58,685 nucleotides of DNA from Deltaproteobacteria bacterium (GTDB taxonomy: Bacteria > Desulfobacterota > Desulfobaccia > Desulfobaccales > 0-14-0-80-60-11), in assembly GCA_026388765.1 (NCBI GenBank), contig JAPLJC010000088.1, forward strand, positions 1 through 58,685, given 5' to 3'. Of this stretch, positions 17,944-25,906 are shown piece after piece. The position numbers and the translations under genes were made by a program. Position 1 is the first letter of the stretch. Every line of letters begins with the position of its first letter. Under the pieces are notes generated by a model. That model was not told the origin of the DNA, did no database searches, and saw only the letters and a list, made by a program, of their open reading frames with translations.

Positions 17944-19020
17944 ATGCTCCCGCAAACCTTCATCGATCAGGTAGACTCCAACTGCCAGCTGGCCAGCGCC
18001 GGCCAGGCCGGCCAGTTTTCCCTATGCAGCACTCTGTTACGGCTGCGCCAGCTCTACAAGTGGGAGCACCAGCTGCCCCCCTGGCAGGAGCCGGAGTCCG
18101 CCCAGGTGCTGGAGTGGATCGAGATCAAAGAGCGCACCTGGGAGGCCCTGGAAGGGGCGGCCTGGCAGCAGCTCGTCTGGAATGGGCAGACCTTCGAGCC
18201 CCTGGCGGTGGCAGAGCTCAATCAGCGCCTGGTTCCCCAGGGGTTCGCCTACGGCGCCGGCTTGAGCCGGGGCCAGACCCCCACCTGTTTTCTGGGGGAA
18301 CTGCAAGAAATTCGGCCCCACGATGATTTGACCATCCTGGTCCTGGGCCGGGAGCTGGCCCGGGACCTGGGCGCCGCCCCGGCCCTACGCCAGGGGCCTT
18401 TGATTTACGCCCGGCAGGAGACCCTGTCCTATTATCTCTGGGACCGCCTCTCCGACCCCACCCAACAGAAAAACGCCTTCCTACGGATCGCCCTGGCGGC
18501 CTACAGGCTGGACCTGGCCGGCCTGCTCCGGCATCCTACGGCCCACCGGGACGCCTATGCCGGCTTCCTGGCCGGGGAGTTGGAGGCCGTCATCCACCAC
18601 GAAGTGGGCGAGGCGCTGGAAACCAGTCTGGGGCCGACCTTTGCCACCCTCCTGGACCTCTTCCCCCAGAGCCGGGTGGAGCTGTGGCTCCGGGCCCTGA
18701 AAGACGCCCTGGCCGAAGTGAACGAGTTTGGCCGCCTCTCCTACCTGATTGCGGGACGCCGGCTGGCTTCCCTGGCACTGATGCTGGCCTTGCGCCCGCC
18801 CCTTTACCATCTGCTCATGCCGGAATTGGAGCCGGCCTTTTGCCGCTTGCAAACCGACGGTGACTGGGGGGAACTGGAGATGGCCCGGATTCTTATCCTA
18901 ACCCGCTTGCGCGGCGTGGCCCAGGAGTTGCAAAAGCTCATGGACAGCCCGGATAACCTTGCAACCGAGGGGCTCCGGGCTGAAATCCAGCAGCGCTATT
19001 TGGCACCTTTGGGGCTTTAG
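17944..19020 (+). CDS. Conserved uncharacterised protein
   Basis: I do not recognise a functional domain in this 358-residue soluble protein. It is helix-rich, Leu/Ala/Glu-rich, and has no signal peptide or membrane segment. The only cysteines are scattered (C14, C28, C109, C298), with no metal motif. It may belong to a Desulfobacterota-restricted family (it reminds me of the Syntrophobacter protein group named after Sfum_1244, from memory only). It stands alone between repeat elements: a family D palindrome upstream and a family A palindrome 2 bp after its stop. Confidence 0.6.
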   Translation: MLPQTFIDQVDSNCQLASAGQAGQFSLCSTLLRLRQLYKWEHQLPPWQEPESAQVLEWIEIKERTWEALEGAAWQQLVWNGQTFEPLAVAELNQRLVPQGFAYGAGLSRGQTPTCFLGELQEIRPHDDLTILVLGRELARDLGAAPALRQGPLIYARQETLSYYLWDRLSDPTQQKNAFLRIALAAYRLDLAGLLRHPTAHRDAYAGFLAGELEAVIHHEVGEALETSLGPTFATLLDLFPQSRVELWLRALKDALAEVNEFGRLSYLIAGRRLASLALMLALRPPLYHLLMPELEPAFCRLQTDGDWGELEMARILILTRLRGVAQELQKLMDSPDNLATEGLRAEIQQRYLAPLGL

Positions 19021-19022
19021 AT

Positions 19023-19045
19023 AAATAGGGACACCTCCTATTTTT
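19023..19045. repeat. Single palindromic unit, family A, upstream of RAYT 1
   Basis: This is one unit with arms AAATAGG/CCTATTT around GACACCT, 2 bp after the preceding stop and 36 bp before the transposase ATG. It has the same centre sequence as copies 1 and 4. With the pair at 19740 it brackets the transposase gene. Confidence 0.8.
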
Positions 19046-19081
19046 CTTGACAATTCCGTTATGCCAGCCTAATCATTAGCC

Positions 19082-19747
19082 ATGCCCAGAATGGCCAGAT
19101 TGGTAGCCGTAAACTACCCCCACCATATCACCCAGCGCGGTAATAATAGCAGCGCGGTCTTTTTTGAAGACCAGGATAAGCAATTTTATCTCCAGACCCT
19201 GAAGAAATACAGTTCCCTGTGGGGGTTGGAGATCTGGGCCTACTGTCTCATGCCGAATCACGTACACGTCCTGGGGGTGCCCAGAAACCCCGAATCCCTG
19301 GCCAAAGGGATAGGCGGCACGAATCTTCTCTATACCCAATATGTTAACCGGCATTACGCGAGAAGCGGTAGATTGTGGCAAAACCGATTTTTTTCCAACA
19401 TCATTGAGAAGGAATCATATCTCTGGGCCGTAGCCCGGTACCTAGAGAGAAATCCCGTCAGAGCCGGTTTGGTCAAATTCCCCGAGGACTATCCCTGGTC
19501 TAGCGCTGCCGCACATTTGTTGGGTGAGCAGGATAAGGTACTCTCCGGGGAGTCATGGCTGGATGAGTTGGAAGTTCATGCCTACAGGAAATTCTTGCAA
19601 GCAGAAGCCGAACACGCCGAGACGGTTATCAGGAAGGCGGCCATGACCGATCGACCTCTGGGAAGCGAGATGTTTGTCAAAGGCCTGGAGATGACTTTGG
19701 GGCGGGATCTTGTTTTTCGGAAACGGGGTCGGCCGAGAAAAAAATAG
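19082..19747 (+). CDS. REP-associated tyrosine transposase (RAYT 1, Y1/HUH superfamily)
   Basis: This 221-residue single-strand DNA transposase has the HUH-type motif MPNHVHV (His60, His62), a candidate catalytic Tyr120 in ARYLERNPVRAGL, and the RAYT signature LWQNRFFSN and PEDYPWSSAAAH. It ends in a basic tail (KRGRPRKK). RAYTs nick and join REP hairpins; here the gene is bracketed by family A palindromes, and its own TAG stop is formed by the downstream copy (gene end ...AAAAAATAG). The four loci in this window with the same palindrome are its likely substrates or products. It looks intact. Confidence 0.9.
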   Translation: MPRMARLVAVNYPHHITQRGNNSSAVFFEDQDKQFYLQTLKKYSSLWGLEIWAYCLMPNHVHVLGVPRNPESLAKGIGGTNLLYTQYVNRHYARSGRLWQNRFFSNIIEKESYLWAVARYLERNPVRAGLVKFPEDYPWSSAAAHLLGEQDKVLSGESWLDELEVHAYRKFLQAEAEHAETVIRKAAMTDRPLGSEMFVKGLEMTLGRDLVFRKRGRPRKK

Positions 19748-19825
19748 GGACACTTCCTATTTTTTCTAATTTTTCCCCGCCACAATAAGGTCCTGCCTCG
19801 AAAAATAGGAAGTGTCCCTATTTTT
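19740..19825. repeat. Paired palindromic element, family A (copy 3, inverted orientation)
   Basis: Two inverted units (19740-19764 and 19801-19825) share the arms AAAAATAGG/CCTATTTTT. Here the 7-nt centre is GACACTT/AAGTGTC, one base different from the other loci. The 36-bp spacer, read on the minus strand, matches the spacers of copies 1 and 4 (GGCAGGACCTTATTGTGGCG). It contains the RAYT 1 stop codon. Confidence 0.85.
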
Positions 19826-19981
19826 TATGCTTTTGCTTTTTGCCCCCTCCCGGCTATAATTGAATTGAAAAATCATTTTAAGGGGTTGTGGGTCTATTCG
19901 TCCGGCCACCGAGGGGCAGGCGACCCAGCGGGTCCTCCCTACCGCGTCTATTTACCAAAAACTGAAAACTCGAAACTTATT

Positions 19982-21529
19982 ATGATCGATCCCCACAAAC
20001 AAAAAATCCTGATCCTGGATTTCGGCTCCCAGTACACCCAACTAATCGCCCGGCGGGTGCGGGAGCTTAAGGTCTATTGCGAAATCCACCCCTTTATGAT
20101 GCCACTGGAGGAAATCCGGAAGTTCGGCCCCAAGGGTATCATTCTTTCCGGCGGCCCCCGGAGCGTCTACGAGCCCAACGCCCCCACCATCGACCCGAAA
20201 GTCTTCAATCTGGGGGTGCCGGTTTTGGGCATCTGTTACGGCATCCAGCTCATGAGCCATCTCCTGGGTGGCAGGGTGGTCCCGGCCGTGGCCCGGGAAT
20301 ACGGGCGCAAACTATTCAGCATCATCGACACCCAGGACCTGTTCTCCAACCTCAACCGGGAAGAGCCGGTGTGGATGAGTCACGGCGACAAGGTGGAAGA
20401 AGTGGCCCCGGGGTTTGAAATCATCGGGGCCAGCGACACCTGCCCCGCCGGCGCCGTGGCCGACCGGGCCCGGCGGCTTTACGGGGTGCAGTTTCATCCG
20501 GAGGTGCATCACACCCCCCGGGGCAAGGTAATCCTCAGCAATTTTCTCTTCCGCATCTGCCGGCTTGCGCCCTTATGGACCATGCACTCCTTCATCGAGG
20601 CCACCACCGAAGCCATCCGGCTGGAGGTGGGGGGCGAACGGGTGATTTGCGCCCTGTCCGGGGGGGTGGATTCCTCCATCACCGCCATCCTGGTGCACCG
20701 GGCCATCGGCGATCGCCTCACCTGCGTCTTTGTGGACAACGGCCTGCTGCGGAAGAATGAGGCCGCCGAGGTCCTTAACCTCTTCCGGGACCATCACCAC
20801 CTGAATTTGGTGCACGTGGACGCCACCGACAGCTTCCTCAGCCTCCTGGAGGGGATCACCGACCCGGAAGAGAAGCGCAAGCGCATCGGCCACGAATTCA
20901 TCCGGATCTTCGCGGCGGAGGCGGAGAAGCTGGGCGGGGTTAAATACCTGGCCCAGGGCACCCTGTACCCGGACGTCATCGAAAGCGTCTCCTTCAAGGG
21001 CCCTTCGGCCACCATCAAGACCCACCACAACGTGGGGGGCCTGCCGGAGATCATGCCTCTGAAGCTGCTGGAACCGCTGCGGGAACTCTTTAAAGATGAG
21101 GTCCGGGAGGTGGGCCGGGAACTGGGGCTGCCGGACCGGTTAGTCTGGCGGCACCCCTTCCCCGGGCCGGGGCTGGCTATCCGCATCTTAGGCGAGGTCG
21201 ACCGGGAACGCCTGGACATCCTCAAGGAGGCGGACGCCATCGTCATCGAAGAAATGCTGGCCGCCGGGTATTATCGCCAGGTGTGGCAGGCCTTTGCGGT
21301 GCTGCTGCCCATCCGCACCGTGGGGGTCATGGGCGACGAGCGCACCTATGAGAACGTCATTGCGCTCCGGATCGTCGATTCCGCCGACGCCATGACCGCG
21401 GATTGGAGCCGCCTGCCCCACGACTTCCTGGCCCGGCTGGCCAACCGCATCATCAACGAAGTCAAACGGGTGAACCGGGTGGTTTACGATATTTCGTCCA
21501 AGCCGCCCAGCACGATTGAGTGGGAGTGA
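19982..21529 (+). CDS. guaA: GMP synthase (glutamine-hydrolysing)
   Basis: GuaA converts XMP to GMP using glutamine and ATP. The 515-residue protein has a class I glutamine amidotransferase domain (about 8-200; nucleophile in GICYGIQ and the His-Glu of QFHPEVHHT), the ATP-pyrophosphatase P-loop SGGVDSS (about residue 227) and the C-terminal dimerisation domain ending PPSTIEWE, the family terminus. The start ATG at 19982 ([17 protein letters not shown]) matches the family; earlier in-frame codons translate a repeat-rich leader. The stop is followed at once by a CAGTAGY heptamer tract. Confidence 0.97.
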   Translation: MIDPHKQKILILDFGSQYTQLIARRVRELKVYCEIHPFMMPLEEIRKFGPKGIILSGGPRSVYEPNAPTIDPKVFNLGVPVLGICYGIQLMSHLLGGRVVPAVAREYGRKLFSIIDTQDLFSNLNREEPVWMSHGDKVEEVAPGFEIIGASDTCPAGAVADRARRLYGVQFHPEVHHTPRGKVILSNFLFRICRLAPLWTMHSFIEATTEAIRLEVGGERVICALSGGVDSSITAILVHRAIGDRLTCVFVDNGLLRKNEAAEVLNLFRDHHHLNLVHVDATDSFLSLLEGITDPEEKRKRIGHEFIRIFAAEAEKLGGVKYLAQGTLYPDVIESVSFKGPSATIKTHHNVGGLPEIMPLKLLEPLRELFKDEVREVGRELGLPDRLVWRHPFPGPGLAIRILGEVDRERLDILKEADAIVIEEMLAAGYYRQVWQAFAVLLPIRTVGVMGDERTYENVIALRIVDSADAMTADWSRLPHDFLARLANRIINEVKRVNRVVYDISSKPPSTIEWE

Positions 21530-21532
21530 GAA

Positions 21533-21558
21533 AGTAGCCAGTAGTTCAGTAGTCAGTT
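21533..21558. repeat. CAGTAGY heptamer tract after guaA
   Basis: About three imperfect 7-mers (AGTAGCC, AGTAGTT, CAGTAGT) start 4 bp beyond the guaA stop. Same family as at 6842, 55561 and 55679. Confidence 0.6.
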
Positions 21559-21572
21559 TTTGGTTGTTAAAA

Positions 21573-21663
21573 ATAATCCCCCCTGCCCCCCTTTAGAAAA
21601 GGGGGGTATGAAAATCAGGTTTTTAAGTCCCACTTTTTTAAAGGGGGATTTAGGGGGATTATA
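21573..21663. repeat. Inverted repeat of the AATCCCCC...GGGGGATT type
   Basis: Outer arms ATAATCCCCC and GGGGGATTAT enclose inner C-runs and G-runs (CCCCCCTTT, AAAGGGGGATT). It looks like a dispersed G/C-tract palindrome rather than a gene. It may also limit read-through between guaA and holB. Confidence 0.6.
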
Positions 21664-21684
21664 AGATGCTGAAAATATGAGAAA

Positions 21685-21723
21685 TGCCTCTGGTTCCCAA
21701 GTTTAACTTGGGAACCAGAGGCA
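21685..21723. repeat. Perfect 19-bp inverted repeat just upstream of holB
   Basis: The arms TGCCTCTGGTTCCCAAGTT and their exact complement are separated by one base. The right arm carries AGAGG (21717-21721), the only ribosome-site-like sequence before the holB ATG (11 nt away), so an RNA hairpin would bury it. The core resembles the TTCCCA...TGGGAA palindromes found dispersed in many proteobacteria. Confidence 0.75.
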
Positions 21724-21732
21724 ACAAATAAC

Positions 21733-22818
21733 ATGGCAAACCCCAAAAAAGACAAGGCAACCGCCGCACCGCCGGCCCCGGCCCCCGGCCCCAGGTTCTT
21801 CCGGGAGATCCTCGGGCAGGAGTGGGTGGTTTCCCATCTAAAGACCGCCCGGCAAAAGGGCCGGCTGGCCCATGCCTACCTGTTCCTGGGACCGGAGGGG
21901 GTGGGCAAGGCGTCCACCGCCCAGGCCCTGGCCGCGGCCCTGAATTGCCAGGCGCCTCTGGAAGACGGGGACGCCTGCGGGGTCTGCCCCTCCTGCCGCC
22001 GCCTGGCGGCCGGGACGCATCCAGATTTTCTGGTGATTGAGCCCACTTCTGAGGGGCACCAGCCCCAGATCAAGATCGAGCAGATCCGGGAGTTCCGCCG
22101 CCTCACCAGCTATCCGCCCTTGGGCGGCGGCTGGCGGGTGGCCCTGATCAAACCGGCGGAAGCCCTGACCGCCCAGAACGACGCGGCGGCCAATGCCCTG
22201 CTGAAGACCCTGGAGGAGCCGCCCGACCGGCACCTGATCATTCTCACGACCCAGGTGGAGGCCGACCTCCTGCCCACCGTGGTCTCGCGGTGTCACAAAC
22301 TGGCCTTCGCCCCGCTGCCCGCCGCCCTGATAGCCGGGGAACTGGAACGGCGGCGGGGTCTGGCCCCACCCCAGGCTCAGCTACTCGCCGCCCTGAGCGG
22401 CGGCTCCCTGGGCCGGGCCCTCAGCCTCGACCCGGAAGCCATTCTGGCTCAGCGCCGCCAGGTGCTGGCAGACCTGGGGGCGCTCGCCACCGGCTCCGCC
22501 GCGGCCGCCCTGGACTGGGCCCAACGCCTGGCCAAAAGCCGCCCTGACCTGGATCATTTCCTGTCGTTGGCCCAAATGTGGTATCGTGACTTGTTGCTGT
22601 GTCATTTCCAGGCCCCGGCGGCCTTGCTGGCCCACCAGGACTTGCTGGCCGACCTGGCCCGTGAGGCGGCCGCGACGAAGCCGACAACCGTATTTCAGCA
22701 ATTCACCGCCCTGAGCACGGCCCAGCGTCACCTCCAGGCCAATCTCAACCCGGAGTTGACCCTGGACATCCTGGGGCTGCGCTTACAGCGCCGAGGTCAG
22801 TCACATGGCTCTCGCTAA
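21733..22818 (+). CDS. holB: DNA polymerase III delta-prime subunit
   Basis: HolB is a clamp-loader subunit. The 361-residue protein has a Pro/Ala-rich N-terminal extension (residues 1-22), the ATPase-like core starting FREILGQEWVVSHL, a P-loop variant GPEGVGK (about 53), a four-cysteine zinc site ending CGVCPSC (about 83-90) and the LLKTLEEPP sensor region with SRC (about 180). It overlaps ricT by 14 bp. The holB-ricT order is conserved widely (as in the Bacillus holB-yaaT region), supporting both calls. Confidence 0.92.
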   Translation: MANPKKDKATAAPPAPAPGPRFFREILGQEWVVSHLKTARQKGRLAHAYLFLGPEGVGKASTAQALAAALNCQAPLEDGDACGVCPSCRRLAAGTHPDFLVIEPTSEGHQPQIKIEQIREFRRLTSYPPLGGGWRVALIKPAEALTAQNDAAANALLKTLEEPPDRHLIILTTQVEADLLPTVVSRCHKLAFAPLPAALIAGELERRRGLAPPQAQLLAALSGGSLGRALSLDPEAILAQRRQVLADLGALATGSAAAALDWAQRLAKSRPDLDHFLSLAQMWYRDLLLCHFQAPAALLAHQDLLADLAREAAATKPTTVFQQFTALSTAQRHLQANLNPELTLDILGLRLQRRGQSHGSR

Positions 22819-23629
22819 AGTTTGCCTCGGACCTGGAAATAAATGCTGCCTGCTGGATTCCGGCTCGGTGGAGCTCAAGGCCAACGACCGCGTGGTGCTG
22901 GAAAACGAAAACGGCCTCAGGCTGGGCCGGGTGAAGGTGGTCTTCGGCGATGCCGACCCGCAGTCGTTTCCGGGCCAGATCAAGGCCTTGGTGCGCCTGG
23001 CCACCCCGGAGGACCTCAGGCAGGAGGAAAAAAATCGCGGCCTGGAAAAACGAGCCCTGGAGTTTTGCCTGCGCCGCATCCAGTCCCATCGGCTGCCCAT
23101 CTACCTGGTGCAGGTGGAATGCCTCTTCGACGCCTCCAAGATCATCTTTTACTTCACCGCCCCGGGCCGAGTCGATTTCCGGGAATTGGTGAAGGACCTG
23201 GTTCAGGAATTCCGCATCCGCATCGAGTTGCGCCAGATCGGGGTGCGGCACCGCGCCAAGATGGTGGGGGGCCTGGGGATTTGCGGCCGGGGCTTGTGCT
23301 GCTCCTCCTTTCTCCAAGACTTCGAACCGGTGAGCGTGCGCATGGCCAAAGAACAGCAGCTCAGCCTCAATCCCAACAAGATCTCCGGTATTTGCGGACG
23401 CCTCATGTGCTGCCTCACCTACGAGTACGCCGCCTACCAGGAGATCAGGAAGCACCTGCCCCGGGTGGGCAAACGCATCCAGACCCCCGAGGGGGAGGGC
23501 AAGATCATCCGCTACAACCTGGTCCGGGAGACGGTGACCCTGGAGTTGGAGGATAAACGGGAACTGGAAGTCCCCATCGCGGACCTTACCGGGGATGGCA
23601 CCCCGGCCGAGTCCGTTAAGGGAGAATGA
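22805..23629 (+). CDS. ricT: RicT/YaaT-family PSP1-domain protein
   Basis: The 274-residue protein has the PSP1 C-terminal domain with the two characteristic cysteine clusters GICGRGLCCSSFL and GICGRLMCCLTYEY (about residues 158-205); in Bacillus these cysteines take part in Fe-S binding by the RicA-RicF-RicT complex, which affects RNase Y-dependent RNA maturation. No ricA or ricF homologues are in this window, and the role outside Firmicutes is less well defined. A C-terminal extension (about 218-274) with a KOW-like turn follows. Overlap with holB implies co-translation. Confidence 0.9.
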   Translation: MALAKVCLGPGNKCCLLDSGSVELKANDRVVLENENGLRLGRVKVVFGDADPQSFPGQIKALVRLATPEDLRQEEKNRGLEKRALEFCLRRIQSHRLPIYLVQVECLFDASKIIFYFTAPGRVDFRELVKDLVQEFRIRIELRQIGVRHRAKMVGGLGICGRGLCCSSFLQDFEPVSVRMAKEQQLSLNPNKISGICGRLMCCLTYEYAAYQEIRKHLPRVGKRIQTPEGEGKIIRYNLVRETVTLELEDKRELEVPIADLTGDGTPAESVKGE

Positions 23630-23647
23630 AAGCCGCGGCGAGGAAAC

Positions 23648-24331
23648 ATGGACGATAGCGACCGAGTTATAGAATCCTTAAAATTTCAGATCAAGAAAGA
23701 GATTGTTGACAACTACTTCGCCGACCGGGTCTACCTGGAAGAAGAGCTGGAACTGCTGCGCCAGGAGTCCGAGGCCTACCGCAAGGAGTTCGAGTTGCTG
23801 GGCCGCCGCTTCATGGCCCTGTACCACGCCCTCGGCTCCGAGGCCGGCTGCCGCCTGACCATGGAGGTCCTGAACCTGAAGGATTGGCCCTTTTACGAGC
23901 AGTATTGCGCCCTGGCGGACGGGGAACGCCAGGAACTGGTCAAAAGCTGCCGCATCCGGGGCCTCACCGCCTACCGCCGCTTCCGCAACCGGATCCTGGA
24001 CCTTTACGAGCTGCTGCACCAGGACAGCGTCCTGCTCCAGGAAAGTTACGAGAAGATCCAGACCCACCTGAAACTCCTCAACGAAGATATCGACAAGTTC
24101 AACCTGTCCTACGACTTCGGACTCCTCGCAGCCCAGATCGAGGCCATCGAGGGCCGGGGCGAGGTCATTTCCGGGGGCCTCCTGTCTCCGGAGCGGGAGG
24201 AGCTCTCCACTCGCATGCGCTTCAAGCGCGCCAGGCTCAGCGGCGAGGAACTGCCCCCGGCGCCGGACCTGCCGCCGCTCGACCAAATTAAAGACAGACT
24301 GCTGGAAATAATTGAGCGGATTTGTCCGTGA
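23648..24331 (+). CDS. Uncharacterised coiled-coil protein of the holB operon
   Basis: This 227-residue acidic, helix-rich protein is not recognised. Residues 20-60 form a likely coiled coil (YLEEELELLRQESEAYRKEFELLGRRF) and a second helical bundle spans about 75-150. The tail is Pro-rich (PPAPDLPPLDQ) and ends in a short helix. It has no signal peptide. It begins 18 bp after ricT, so it is almost certainly transcribed with holB-ricT and may work with the RicT system. Confidence 0.65.
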   Translation: MDDSDRVIESLKFQIKKEIVDNYFADRVYLEEELELLRQESEAYRKEFELLGRRFMALYHALGSEAGCRLTMEVLNLKDWPFYEQYCALADGERQELVKSCRIRGLTAYRRFRNRILDLYELLHQDSVLLQESYEKIQTHLKLLNEDIDKFNLSYDFGLLAAQIEAIEGRGEVISGGLLSPEREELSTRMRFKRARLSGEELPPAPDLPPLDQIKDRLLEIIERICP

Positions 24332-24350
24332 AGACCAGGGCCGGTTAATT

Positions 24351-25013
24351 ATGCAAAAGACCCTTATATCCATGTTTATCCTGGTGGCAGGCAATTGCTT
24401 CTGCGGCTGCGGCCCGACTCTTTATAACATCAACGTCAACGGTTACACCGACCCGGTGGCGCCAGGGGGCATCAACCCGGGCAGCAGCTTTTTTGTCATC
24501 GACAACCAGACGGCCCCAAACCCTCTGCTGGAAAAGGAAATCAAGGAAAAGATCAACAAGCTCCTGACCATGCAGGGCTATCAGGTGGTCGCCTACGACC
24601 AGGCCCAGTATTATCTGTTCTTCTCTTATGGCATCGGCCAGGAGCGCGCCGCCAGCGTAGTCATGCCGGACTACTACCCCTCCTACGGCTTCGGCCTCGG
24701 CGGTGGCACCGGCTGGCGCGGCAGCCCTTTTGTCTTTGCGGCGCCCTTCTTTAGCTTCTACCCCGGTCCGGAGAGGGTTTACGACCGCTGGCTCCTGATC
24801 AACGCGGTGGATGGCAAATACTACCGGGAAAAGGGCGAGTTCCGGACCGTTTGGGTGGGCGAGGCCCGGAGCACCGGCACCTCTCAGGATCTCCGGGTGG
24901 CCCTCGACTACTTGTTGCTGGCAGACTTCCAGCAGTTCGGCAAGAACACCGGCAAGGCGGTGACCGTGGAGATCAACCAGGAGGCCCCCCAGGTGCAGGG
25001 CTTGACCAAGTAA
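24351..25013 (+). CDS. Putative lipoprotein (DUF4136-like)
   Basis: The 220-residue protein has an N-terminal hydrophobic segment MQKTLISMFILVAG followed by N-C-F-C-G-C; the last Cys, before GPTLYN, is the likeliest lipidated residue, although the lipobox is atypical. The mature part has a mixed fold with a glycine/aromatic-rich stretch (YYPSYGFGLGGGTGWRG, about 105-122) and resembles DUF4136-type outer-membrane lipoproteins. The ATG at 24351 is preferred, as the signal sequence starts there; an earlier in-frame ATG overlaps the previous gene. Function unknown. Confidence 0.65.
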   Translation: MQKTLISMFILVAGNCFCGCGPTLYNINVNGYTDPVAPGGINPGSSFFVIDNQTAPNPLLEKEIKEKINKLLTMQGYQVVAYDQAQYYLFFSYGIGQERAASVVMPDYYPSYGFGLGGGTGWRGSPFVFAAPFFSFYPGPERVYDRWLLINAVDGKYYREKGEFRTVWVGEARSTGTSQDLRVALDYLLLADFQQFGKNTGKAVTVEINQEAPQVQGLTK

Positions 25014-25083
25014 TGATTTTAATCCCGTCGACCGAGTCTTCTTTTTTCCATCTTTGCTCGAGCCTGTGCCGCGGATAGCGCCC

Positions 25084-25845
25084 ATGGAAATTCTTACTAA
25101 AGTCAGTTCAGTCTTATTCGGCTTAATTATCGGATTCCTGGTCTACAAGACTTCCGGTAAATCTGAAATCGACGGAATGCTGAGTATCCTGGTCGGATTA
25201 GTGGCGACTGCCGTTATCAGCAATCTTGTCGAGTTTTATCTGCAATCGCGCGAGACCCGCAGGATCAATGCGAACCTTACTAATCTCCTGGTTAAGATAG
25301 GGAAGTGCTTCCATTCAGTCACCGAATTAAATCATATTCTACGTTACGGAGTAACGATATTTAAACGGGAACAGATACCGAATATTTGGATTGAATTATT
25401 ATGGAAAATGGAAAATAGATATTATGGAGTGAGCTATTCCAGCCCCGATTTATGGTGGAGTCAGGCCTTTACCAAACTGGCCATCGAGATACAAAAAACC
25501 AAAATCATCGTTAATAAAGCCGATATCCGCAGGGTATTCATCTATGAAGACGAGAAAGAAAAAAATAATATCTATGAGACGATGCGTGAACAATCTTTAG
25601 CCGGCATTAAAGTAAAATCTATTTCAAAACAGAGTATTGCCGAAAGTTACCTCTTAAAACAAATGGCCGGCAAACTAGAAACCTTGGATTATGCCGTGAT
25701 AGATACAAAAATCGCCTGGTTGGTGGTTATCGATAAGAATCGTAAATTTAAGATGGGCAAGGCCATAATCGATGAGGCCCTGATAGATAATTATAAGGGG
25801 TTTTTTGACCATCTGTTTGAAGAAGCTGAGAATTTTGCCGGCTGA
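25084..25845 (+). CDS. AT-rich membrane-anchored protein of unknown function
   Basis: I do not recognise this 253-residue protein with certainty. It begins with two close membrane segments (LFGLIIGFLVY, about 9-20, and ILVGLVATAVISNLVEFYL, about 33-52), so about 200 residues should face the cytosol. The soluble part contains a strand-helix pattern, VRRVFIYEDEKEKNN...GIKVKSIS, that recalls phospholipase-D-like (HKD) nuclease folds, but I see no HKD motif. GC content and codon use (ATA, TTA, AAA, AAT) are clearly lower-GC than all neighbours, which suggests recent acquisition. Membrane-tethered effectors of defence systems share this outline, but that is speculation. Confidence 0.6.
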   Translation: MEILTKVSSVLFGLIIGFLVYKTSGKSEIDGMLSILVGLVATAVISNLVEFYLQSRETRRINANLTNLLVKIGKCFHSVTELNHILRYGVTIFKREQIPNIWIELLWKMENRYYGVSYSSPDLWWSQAFTKLAIEIQKTKIIVNKADIRRVFIYEDEKEKNNIYETMREQSLAGIKVKSISKQSIAESYLLKQMAGKLETLDYAVIDTKIAWLVVIDKNRKFKMGKAIIDEALIDNYKGFFDHLFEEAENFAG

Positions 25846-25906
25846 TGAGTTATAATGGCCGCGGCAGCTAGCCTGGACCAGAATAAAACCAAGAAATTCA
25901 CCAACT

